DNA from: Vibrio japonicus
Lineage (GTDB): Bacteria; Pseudomonadota; Gammaproteobacteria; Enterobacterales; Vibrionaceae
DNA length: 64,000 nt
Direction: 5' to 3'
NCBI RefSeq assembly: GCF_024582835.1
Contig: NZ_CP102097.1
Coordinates: 434,001-498,000, forward strand
The translations under genes were made by a program, and so were the position numbers. Positions 57,029 through 64,000 of this stretch are shown one piece after another. The notes beneath the pieces were generated by a model. That model was not told the origin of the DNA, did not search any database, and was given only the letters and a program-made list of their open reading frames with translations. Every line of letters begins with the position of its first letter. Position 1 is the first letter of the stretch.

Positions 57029-57165
57029 TCTCGAAATCCTATCCCTTAGCGAACGACCCAAAAGGAGGTAGTTCAAACGCGCATAAGATGTCGATAATTA
57101 GTAAACTTGTCGAGAAATCAGGTGAAATATCTCATTTAAAGGGTGTTAAATGAACTTTACACCCG

Positions 57166-58533
57166 TCACTCCTCTTTGACTGACGCCAAAATCACAACGG
57201 AATCAGAAACGACTTGGCACACAGATGATTCACGATTAGAATTCGCTGATTTCTTGAGTTGCTTGGCTCTGTACATGGCTTCATCTGCAACACTTAGCAA
57301 GCTATCTTTACTTTGAGTTTGATCGGGGTAGTAGCTCACACCAATACTCGCTCCAACATTAAGCGTGTGTCCGTTAAATTGGATGGGTTCACTTATTGAA
57401 TCAATCAGCTGTTTCGCTTTAGCTGGAACAACTGTAAAGTCTTGAAGATGGTCTAAGCAGACAATAAACTCATCTCCTCCAATGCGGCCCACAAAATCTG
57501 TCTCTCGAATTGTATCAATGAGTCTTTTTGCTACCTCAACAAGAATCGCATCCCCAGCATCGTGGCCATAGCTGTCATTAATTTCTTTGAATTTGTCTAA
57601 ATCTATAAAGAAAAGCGCAAGTTTACAGTGGGTGCGAGCGGCATTGAGAATGGCACGCTCTAACTTGTTATCGAAGGCGCGTCTATTCATGATATTGGTT
57701 AAAGGATCATGTTCTGAAAGATAGATAAGCTGTTCTTGTTTCAATTTGAGCTGTTCAGTTTGCCGTCTGACCTCTTCTTCTAATTCTTGCTTTGTGACGG
57801 TCGTTTCTCTCAATGAGTTCGTCATTTTATTAAAAAACGTTGCCACCGCCAGAAATTCAGTATCTAAGTCTTCCCTATCAATTTTTGCGTCCAGTTTGCC
57901 TTCGGCTAAACGACCTATCGCCCCCTTTATCGCGTAAACACCCGTTCTGAAACGGAAAAACATTCGCCATGCCAACACACTCACCACAATCGAACTAATC
58001 ACCAACCAAGCACCAGCATAAATCATGACTTGGTTCTGCCTTTCGTCACTGCTCATCAGAACAGATTGATGTACATACGCCAGCTCTTCTGTCATATTCT
58101 GTACGATCATGTTGTATCTGGAATGTAAGAGCCCTCTCGCGGTGATATCTTCCGCACCAAAAACATCCACTCCGCTAGCTCCACCAAAATACACTTTTTT
58201 TTCTTGATTCAGGATGGCTTTGAGACTCTGATTCATACGAATCATATTTTCCAATAAGGCACCATTTTGTTTGTATTGAGTCAATCTCTCCGCCAATTCT
58301 TCTTGCGCATGCTCAACCAGACCTAGGCTCTGCTCATCACTGAACTGAAGAAACACCCATAATTGGCTCCTTAACATATCCACACTTAGCTGGAGTGTAA
58401 CCACTTGATCGAGTTCGGATTTTGTTCTTTTTCTCTCGAAGCTTACCTGTGAAAACGAAACGACAATAAACAGTGTTAACAGCATGGTTGTGATGGAAAG
58501 AGCAAACAACTTTTTATTGACAGAATCCAGCAT
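57166..58533 (-). CDS. Membrane diguanylate cyclase (GGDEF)
   Basis: The 455-residue protein makes c-di-GMP. It has a transmembrane helix at about 9-30, a helical periplasmic region of about 140 residues, a second helix (about 170-190) and a HAMP-like linker and coiled coil. The GGDEF domain follows, with an intact active site GGDEF at 352-356. An inhibitory site RETD lies at 343-346, exactly five residues before it, so product feedback is expected. It starts two bases after the substrate-binding-protein gene, so both are one operon and the binding protein probably feeds ligand information to the periplasmic part of the cyclase. Confidence 0.9.
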   Translation of the reverse strand: MLDSVNKKLFALSITTMLLTLFIVVSFSQVSFERKRTKSELDQVVTLQLSVDMLRSQLWVFLQFSDEQSLGLVEHAQEELAERLTQYKQNGALLENMIRMNQSLKAILNQEKKVYFGGASGVDVFGAEDITARGLLHSRYNMIVQNMTEELAYVHQSVLMSSDERQNQVMIYAGAWLVISSIVVSVLAWRMFFRFRTGVYAIKGAIGRLAEGKLDAKIDREDLDTEFLAVATFFNKMTNSLRETTVTKQELEEEVRRQTEQLKLKQEQLIYLSEHDPLTNIMNRRAFDNKLERAILNAARTHCKLALFFIDLDKFKEINDSYGHDAGDAILVEVAKRLIDTIRETDFVGRIGGDEFIVCLDHLQDFTVVPAKAKQLIDSISEPIQFNGHTLNVGASIGVSYYPDQTQSKDSLLSVADEAMYRAKQLKKSANSNRESSVCQVVSDSVVILASVKEE

Positions 58534-58535
58534 AA

Positions 58536-59534
58536 TTAGTCTCTCGACGCAACAAGTTGTCTAAACGGATTCGGGTAAAACACTTCTCTGAAGTCAGGTG
58601 GGTCATTTTCTACTAAGCCCCTTTCTGTGGCCCACCGAGCTTGCAATTGGATATTGGAAAACAATGCGTTACCCAGAGACACCCTAAATTGGAGATCCTT
58701 CCAAGACCACGCAACTTGATCAACTGACAGATTCAAACTGGTGGCAACGGATTTCATTGCAACGTCGGGGTTGCTATTAATCCAATCAACCGCCGAATCA
58801 AGCGCTTTCAGTACGCGCACAGGTTCATCGTCTGTTGCTTGCTCTAAATGATTCTTTAGTGCAAGCAAGTTAAAGGAAAGCTGATAAATCGAGCTATTTC
58901 CAAGATTCAGTACTTTCGTTGCTGACAGAACATCAGCCTTGTAACCCATGGGCTCCCAAGATGAAATAGCATCGACACGATAAGATAAAAGTGCAGGAAC
59001 AAGATCGCTCGGTTCTAGATATACCTTTTCAAGATTCAGACTTTTGAGGTTATTGGAAATCAACACGGAATCAAAATAAAACTCGCTAGCGCTTCCCTTA
59101 ATGACGCCTATTTTTTTCCCTTCTAAGTCTTTCACTGAACGAATATTCAAAGGCTCAAGCGTGAGCAATTTTAAATCGTTATACGATTCAGCAAAACTCA
59201 CCAACAGAGAAAGATCGTGATGTTTAAAGCTTTGAAACATCAGTACCGACTCTGATGCAGTGGCGTAATCCACTTCGCTATTGAGCATCATTTCGGTACA
59301 TGCTACGCCGCCGTCACAAGGTATAAGAATGACATCCAGTCCTTCGTCTTGAAAGTAGCCTAACCTCTTCGCCACGAAAAATGGTGCGGATAAAGGCGTC
59401 TGAGACACTGCGATCACAACTTTTGTATTACTTTCTTTCTCTTCTACTTCATAAAGGCTTGTGTAAAAGAAAATGACCCCTACCACTATCGAGAAGAGTC
59501 CCAAGTACATCAATGCACGCTTCTTTGGCGACAT
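58536..59534 (-). CDS. Membrane-anchored NMT1/SsuA-like substrate-binding protein
   Basis: The 332-residue protein is an ABC-type periplasmic binding protein of the NMT1/SsuA/ThiY group (VVIAVSQTPLSAPFFVAKRLG, VDYATASESVLMFQ, DLEGKKIGVIKGSASEFY). It has no ABC permease or ATPase genes beside it. The N terminus is basic then hydrophobic (LMYLGLFSIVVGVIFFYTSL) without a clear cleavage site or lipobox, so it is probably tethered to the inner membrane. The diguanylate cyclase gene follows after two bases. This suggests a sensor pair in which the binding protein detects a small molecule for the cyclase, like NspS-MbaA of V. cholerae. Confidence 0.82.
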   Translation of the reverse strand: MSPKKRALMYLGLFSIVVGVIFFYTSLYEVEEKESNTKVVIAVSQTPLSAPFFVAKRLGYFQDEGLDVILIPCDGGVACTEMMLNSEVDYATASESVLMFQSFKHHDLSLLVSFAESYNDLKLLTLEPLNIRSVKDLEGKKIGVIKGSASEFYFDSVLISNNLKSLNLEKVYLEPSDLVPALLSYRVDAISSWEPMGYKADVLSATKVLNLGNSSIYQLSFNLLALKNHLEQATDDEPVRVLKALDSAVDWINSNPDVAMKSVATSLNLSVDQVAWSWKDLQFRVSLGNALFSNIQLQARWATERGLVENDPPDFREVFYPNPFRQLVASRD

Positions 59535-59934
59535 GAAAAAATTCCACTTTAAGAAACTGACTTTATATTATGTTAATGTATCAACAACATAGAATGCGAA
59601 GGAAAGCTCACTTTCTACAAAATGATACATGGTACTTTATGTAAATTGTGTCTACTGTCACTTTAGGTGCAGAACCCGTTTTGATAGCAGCACCTTTAAC
59701 TTATATGACACTCTTCGATCATAGGATAAATATCAGCCTTTTGTAGAGAATTTTGTTAATAATGATAGAAATGCCATGCGGGAAAGCTTGAATTCATCCG
59801 AATAATGTTGACGCCCAGGAATCCGCTACCAACTGTGGCAAACAAAATTTCCCTAATTACCATCTATTTAATTACGAAAGATTCAGGTAACGTGGAGACA
59901 AAGGACAAAAAAACAACATGAATTAAGGATAATC
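59535..59934. other. Divergent intergenic region before the AEC permease
   Basis: In these 400 bp between the binding-protein gene and the permease gene I see no gene, repeat or recognisable operator. Both promoters should lie here. Confidence 0.5.
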
Positions 59935-60813
59935 ATGCTTCAACAGGTCGTTGGAATTCTCTTTCCCGTTTTTGCACTCGTCGTGGTTGGGTTTTCTGTT
60001 GGGCGTTGGCTAAAACCAGATTTCCGGCCCATTAACCGTATCAACATGGATGCATTTACTCCAGCTCTGGTATTTTCGTCCTTAGTTTCAATGCCGCTGG
60101 ATACGGAGCAAATTCCATTGTTATCCGCGTCCTTAGTCGCAGTGCTCCTACCAGGCGTACTGATGTATCCAATTTGCAAGTTCTCTGGACTCAACTTTAA
60201 AGCTTGGGCTCCGCCACACATGTTCCGTAATAGTGGCAACCTTGCCATTCCGTTATTTACCTATACATTTGGAGATAGCGCACTCTCTTCCGCGGTACTT
60301 CTTTTCGTAGTCTCTGCTTGTGTGCATATTAGCGTGGGGCTCGTACTTCTGAGTGAAGGCAACCCAGTAAAACAGATCATACGTATGCCCGTTTTTATTG
60401 CCGCCGTGAGTGCATTAACACTCAACTTAAGTGGCATTGGTGTATGGGATCCACTCTATGAAGCAACCAAACTATTAGGACAAGCAGCTGTCCCGGTCAT
60501 GCTGCTTTCTCTCGGCGCTCAAATGTGCCACATTCGCTTAAGCGGATTACGTGTTGGCATCCTCTGTACGCTTCAGTCGCTTCTTACGGGGGCTGTTGCT
60601 TTTGCCATTATTTACTTTGTCATTCCGCTGCCACCTCTTCAACTGCAGATGATGGTCTTGTTTACTATGCTGCCACCTGCAGTCATGAACTACCTATTCG
60701 CGGAACGCTTTTCTATCGAGCCAGCGAAAGTGGCCTCTATGGTATTGTTTGGAAACTTCTTCAGTATTTTCACCTTACCTCTGTTACTCACTTTCGCTTT
60801 GTCCCTCGGCTGA
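59935..60813 (+). CDS. AEC-family permease
   Basis: The 292-residue inner-membrane protein has about ten hydrophobic helices in two similar halves. It shows the AEC pattern: MDAFTPALVFSSLVSMPL in the first half, HMFRNSGNLAIPLF, and the C-terminal FTMLPPAVMNYLFAERF. Characterised bacterial AEC members move malate, malonate or related acids, but the substrate is unknown here. AAGGA precedes the ATG. Its last 30 bases overlap the end of soxR on the opposite strand. Confidence 0.85.
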   Translation: MLQQVVGILFPVFALVVVGFSVGRWLKPDFRPINRINMDAFTPALVFSSLVSMPLDTEQIPLLSASLVAVLLPGVLMYPICKFSGLNFKAWAPPHMFRNSGNLAIPLFTYTFGDSALSSAVLLFVVSACVHISVGLVLLSEGNPVKQIIRMPVFIAAVSALTLNLSGIGVWDPLYEATKLLGQAAVPVMLLSLGAQMCHIRLSGLRVGILCTLQSLLTGAVAFAIIYFVIPLPPLQLQMMVLFTMLPPAVMNYLFAERFSIEPAKVASMVLFGNFFSIFTLPLLLTFALSLG

Positions 60814-61251
60814 CCACTCTTCTGGCGCGGTAAGCAGTGTTTTGCCTTTGAAAGTTTCCGCGCGAATGTCTTTGGGGTTGTAAATGGCGCAAGAATCCAT
60901 AGATAAACAGCCACAGCCGATGCAACCGCCCAAATCATCCTGTAGGGCTTTTAGCTGCTGGATTCGATGCTCAAGCATGTCATGCCAACTTGATGCCATT
61001 GCCTCCCATTGCTTCCTATTTGGCGCTTGATGCTTAGGCAAATGAGACAAAGATTGTGCAATTTCTTCTAAGGTTAGTCCTACCTCTTGAGCAGCTTTGA
61101 TCACCGCGAGTCGGCGTAAAATGCTTCGGTCATACCGCCGCTGATTACCTTGGTTTCTCCAACTGGTGATTAACCTTTTCTGTTCATAAAAATGGAGCGC
61201 TGAGACTTTAATCCCGGCACGGGCTGCCACTTCTCCCACTGACATATCCAT
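60784..61251 (-). CDS. soxR: Redox-sensitive transcriptional activator SoxR
   Basis: This MerR-family regulator carries a 2Fe-2S cluster that is oxidised by redox-cycling compounds. The 155-residue product has the MerR helix-turn-helix (VGEVAARAGIKVSALHFYEQ), a dimerisation helix and the cluster cysteines 110, 113, 115 and 121 in the pattern CX2CXCX5C. Length is typical. No soxS gene is present, as expected outside enteric bacteria. The gene is divergent from an MFS pump with a canonical SoxR box between them, which is likely its direct target. Confidence 0.95.
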   Translation of the reverse strand: MDMSVGEVAARAGIKVSALHFYEQKRLITSWRNQGNQRRYDRSILRRLAVIKAAQEVGLTLEEIAQSLSHLPKHQAPNRKQWEAMASSWHDMLEHRIQQLKALQDDLGGCIGCGCLSMDSCAIYNPKDIRAETFKGKTLLTAPEEWSAEGQSESE

Positions 61252-61284
61252 ATCTTCCTCTCATAAAACACAAAAAATCACTTT

Positions 61285-61304
61285 ACCTCAAGTTTACTTG
61301 AGGT
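61285..61304. promoter_or_regulatory. SoxR box
   Basis: ACCTCAAGTTTACTTGAGGT is nearly identical to the SoxR operator of enteric soxS, with perfect nine-base arms. It is preceded by TTTACC and followed by TTTTAGAGT, the arrangement of a SoxR-controlled promoter reading toward the MFS gene. Confidence 0.9.
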
Positions 61305-61344
61305 TTTAGAGTGTGGGCAAGTCAAATAGGTTTAGGAATCAAAA

Positions 61345-62556
61345 ATGAAACTAATAATGAAGAGCAGAACCATACCTTATTTATCAGGACGATTTTTCGA
61401 CGGCATTTCTTCAGGGCTGTTTATGATGGCACTACCTTGGATAATGTTAGCAACCCCCAACATGGGGTCATTTGTGGCTATGGTCGCTCTAGCATGTACC
61501 GCTATTTCTTTTTTCCTGACACCATTTTTCTCAACACTTATTGACCGACACTCTCGGAAATCCTTGCTCGTTTTAGTGCAATTTATTCAATTTGGCACGG
61601 CTGGTGTCGTGTTTGTGGCTTATTCACTTGATTTAGGCTCACACTGGTTGCTTGCTGGTGCGCAGCTCGTTTATTGGGTGTCGAGTAATTTAGGTTGGAC
61701 GACAAATAATGCCTTCACTCAGGAAAACTACGAGCCCCATGAATACGCGTCTATTTCGGGAAAACAAGAGGTCATAATGCAAGGTACAACGCTAGGTGCT
61801 GGCGCTTTAGGTGTCGTGCTCTTAGAGCAGTGGGGAATGCTCGAGTTCTCCGCTTTTGCAACCATAGCAGCAAGCATTGCAACACTGAGTTATATCATCA
61901 CGCCATATCGACAAAAATTAAGAGAGACGAACACGGCCTCTTTTATAGAACAATTAAAAGAGAGCAAAAAGATAATCACAAACGAGCCACGATTTTATGC
62001 GTTTTTAATGTTATCGGCACTTTCTTACCCTATTCTGACCTACTTAGGCAAACTCGTACCAATCTGGTTTTCTGAAACCGGTGTATCAGGACACTGGTTA
62101 GCTGGCTACAATATTGCCTTTGGTTTGGGATCCCTGATAACGGGCATTTTTGTCACTCGCCTGCTTTCCCTAAGCACACACACGTCGACCATAGTTTACG
62201 CCATGATCATCGCAGCCGTCTCAGTCGTCGGAATGAGCTTCTCAGTGCACCCTGCACATTTGCTGCTGTTCACTCTGATATTTGGTGTGTTTAATGCGTT
62301 AAATCGTATCGCTCGAACAAACTGGATGCATCACACCATCGCCGTCGAACAGCGTGGGCGAGCGGATGGTGGCCTGCAGATGTTTGCGACGCTTATCCAG
62401 AGCATCAGTTACGTCGTGATTGCACTACTAAGCCATTACGATTTAACAGAATATGGTTTTATGATCGCAGCAATAACGATGATAGGCGCTGCTATGCTCA
62501 TGCGTTTTTTGGCCGCCAAAATAACAACGAACCAAGTGGCTGTCCCGCAAAACTAG
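61345..62556 (+). CDS. MFS transporter, probable SoxR-controlled efflux pump
   Basis: The 403-residue protein has about 12 predicted helices and the MFS loop signature after helix 2 (STLIDRHSRKSLLVL, resembling DRxxRR). It belongs to the MFS_3-like exporter group. AGGAA precedes the ATG at 61345. A canonical SoxR box in its promoter and the divergent soxR gene indicate induction by redox-active compounds, so export of such compounds is the likely role. This is inference from regulation. Confidence 0.88.
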   Translation: MKLIMKSRTIPYLSGRFFDGISSGLFMMALPWIMLATPNMGSFVAMVALACTAISFFLTPFFSTLIDRHSRKSLLVLVQFIQFGTAGVVFVAYSLDLGSHWLLAGAQLVYWVSSNLGWTTNNAFTQENYEPHEYASISGKQEVIMQGTTLGAGALGVVLLEQWGMLEFSAFATIAASIATLSYIITPYRQKLRETNTASFIEQLKESKKIITNEPRFYAFLMLSALSYPILTYLGKLVPIWFSETGVSGHWLAGYNIAFGLGSLITGIFVTRLLSLSTHTSTIVYAMIIAAVSVVGMSFSVHPAHLLLFTLIFGVFNALNRIARTNWMHHTIAVEQRGRADGGLQMFATLIQSISYVVIALLSHYDLTEYGFMIAAITMIGAAMLMRFLAAKITTNQVAVPQN

Positions 62557-62763
62557 TGGAGCCGGACTAGCGCATGCACTGATTATCACTTCGTATGTGG
62601 CTCTTATTTACATTATTCAACTTTTTATCATGACCTAGAACAAGTTATCAGTATGTAACAGCGTGAATACATCTCTTTTATGATACAGGTCAGCAGCCCG
62701 AAAAGATGAACTTGATAGAGTGAGCATTGCCTTAGTCCAATAACCTAAATTAATCAGTGACCT

Positions 62764-64000
62764 ATGAAACTAAGTAATCTATCTATAAAAGCAAAACTTA
62801 GCTCAATTGTTGTACTCTCGTTCGTGTTAATTCTTCTTGCGTGTGCTTACAACCTGCTCCAGCAGCGAAGCTCCTCGATGGCGGAACGCGAAAATAAATT
62901 GAGTTCTCAAGTGGAAACGGCTGTTAGCGTGGCAAAGCACTATTACGATCAGCGCAACGAACTGGGTGAAGAAACCGCTAAGCAAAAAGCACTCAATGCT
63001 CTCAATTCATTACGCTACGATCAAACCAACTACTTTTGGGTTCTCAATCAAAATCTACAAGTGGTTAACCATCCCCTTAAACCTGAACTCAACGGGAAAA
63101 ATGCGGAAAACTTTAAAGATGGTGCGGGTAAGTTCCATTGGCGCGAAATGGTCAGTATTTCGAAAACCTCTGAGCAAAAAGGGTTTTTGGACTATCAATG
63201 GAAAAGTCCGCAAGGTGAACTGAAAGACAAAATCTCATACGTACAGCTACTTCCAGAATGGGGATGGGTTATCGGCTCTGGTATTTTGGTCGCGGATATC
63301 AATGAAGCGTTTTACGCCTTAGCTATTCAGGAAGCACTCGTGGTAGTTGTGCTCTCTACCCTACTATTTGCTATGGGTTACGCGATTTCCCACAACATAG
63401 TGACACCACTGAATAAACTCATCGACAACACTGGACTTATCTCGGACGGGGATTTGCGCGTTCGCATGAACTTGACGCGCAATGACGAATTGGGACACAT
63501 GAGCGTCCAGATTGACAAGATGTTGGATAAGTTGCAAAGCACACTGAAAACTGCGCACAATTCAGCACAGATTTCGAGCAACATGGCGAGCAATATCGCA
63601 CAAGCCAGTGAAGAAGCCGCAACCAGCGTACACTCACAGCATGCTCAATTGGAGTTACTTTCTACTGCAATGACAGAGATGAGTGCAACAATTAATGACG
63701 TTGCGCATAACGCTGAAGCCACCGCAGAAAGTACCAGCAAAGTGATGGAGCATACCGAGCAAAATGATCACACGATGGAAGCGACGTCTAAGGCGATTTC
63801 TGACGTATCACGCGATATATCCATGGCAAATGAGTTGGTATCAGAACTCCAAGCTGGCGTAAATGAAATAAGTAAAGTGGTCAGTGTGATTCGCGATGTG
63901 TCTGAGCAAACGAATCTTCTTGCTCTGAACGCGGCAATTGAAGCTGCGCGAGCTGGTGAACAAGGCAGAGGTTTTGCGGTTGTCGCTGATGAGGTCAGAA
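62764..64000 (+). CDS. Methyl-accepting chemotaxis protein with periplasmic Cache domain (3' end beyond the window)
   Basis: The frame stays open for 412 codons to the end of the window. The product has an N-terminal transmembrane helix ([18 protein letters not shown]) and a periplasmic single Cache domain ([33 protein letters not shown]). A second helix follows at about 180-200, then HAMP, and the start of the cytoplasmic signalling hairpin ([20 protein letters not shown]). Single-Cache receptors with this FWVLN pattern often bind small organic acids or amines. The ATG at 62764 has only a weak ribosome-binding site. Confidence 0.9.
   Translation, partial: MKLSNLSIKAKLSSIVVLSFVLILLACAYNLLQQRSSSMAERENKLSSQVETAVSVAKHYYDQRNELGEETAKQKALNALNSLRYDQTNYFWVLNQNLQVVNHPLKPELNGKNAENFKDGAGKFHWREMVSISKTSEQKGFLDYQWKSPQGELKDKISYVQLLPEWGWVIGSGILVADINEAFYALAIQEALVVVVLSTLLFAMGYAISHNIVTPLNKLIDNTGLISDGDLRVRMNLTRNDELGHMSVQIDKMLDKLQSTLKTAHNSAQISSNMASNIAQASEEAATSVHSQHAQLELLSTAMTEMSATINDVAHNAEATAESTSKVMEHTEQNDHTMEATSKAISDVSRDISMANELVSELQAGVNEISKVVSVIRDVSEQTNLLALNAAIEAARAGEQGRGFAVVADEVR

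Overview
The window looks like chromosomal DNA of a Vibrio, probably of the Harveyi clade and possibly from chromosome II. This is inferred from the gene content and protein style (kbl-tdh, zwf-pgl-gnd followed by a DUF4144 gene, the Vibrio-type lysine/ornithine decarboxylase, many chemoreceptors and c-di-GMP proteins). It is not proven by any species-specific marker. There are no rRNA or tRNA genes, insertion sequences, prophage genes or CRISPR arrays that I can recognise. The window begins in non-coding DNA and ends inside a chemoreceptor gene.

Layout. 0.4-5.2 kb: an exosortase-type surface module, with a PrsT-like TPR protein, a secreted trypsin-like protease and a PEP-CTERM protein. 5.5-8.9 kb: threonine catabolism (kbl-tdh) with a divergent LysR regulator. 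8.9-12.2 kb: a PepSY membrane protein with a DUF2946 protein, cytochrome b562 and a YcdX-type PHP hydrolase. 12.3-15.2 kb: a large Cache-HD-GYP protein. 15.6-19.7 kb: the oxidative pentose phosphate operon zwf-pgl-gnd plus a DUF4144 gene. 19.7-20.3 kb: a highly structured non-coding stretch leading into a 45-codon ORF with its own terminator. 20.3-22.4 kb: a two-gene, Aer/CetAB-like redox receptor. 22.5-26.1 kb: a sigma54 activator divergent from a frameshifted aldehyde dehydrogenase gene that has a good -24/-12 promoter. 26.2-29.6 kb: a small membrane protein, an HD-GYP gene broken by an in-frame TGA, a TSUP transporter and a lipoprotein.

29.9-37.8 kb: a BCCT transporter preceded by a 15-codon upstream ORF, then a PhnR-type regulator divergent from an ABC importer operon of the 2-aminoethylphosphonate type. 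That operon encodes a cytosolic phosphodiesterase-like enzyme and a HAD phosphatase in place of PhnW/PhnX. 37.8-38.1 kb: a candidate ncRNA with a strong terminator. 38.2-43.3 kb: tetR-MFP-RND efflux operon. 43.3-50.8 kb: D-serine ammonia-lyase, lysine/ornithine decarboxylase, a LuxR-type regulator with a tyrosyl-tRNA synthetase, and katG. 51.0-55.3 kb: a second MFP-RND pair. 55.9-59.5 kb: a HAD hydrolase, a YitT protein, and a substrate-binding protein paired with a diguanylate cyclase. 59.9-64 kb: an AEC permease, soxR with a textbook SoxR box facing an MFS pump gene, and the start of a Cache chemoreceptor.

Common themes are sensing and signalling (three c-di-GMP turnover genes, two chemoreceptors, one PAS protein), redox and oxidative-stress functions (katG, soxR, zwf, cytochrome b562), and export or import across the envelope. 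Regulatory sites readable in the sequence include a SoxR box, a perfect FNR-type site, duplicated putative PhnR operators, a sigma54 promoter and an OxyR-like array.
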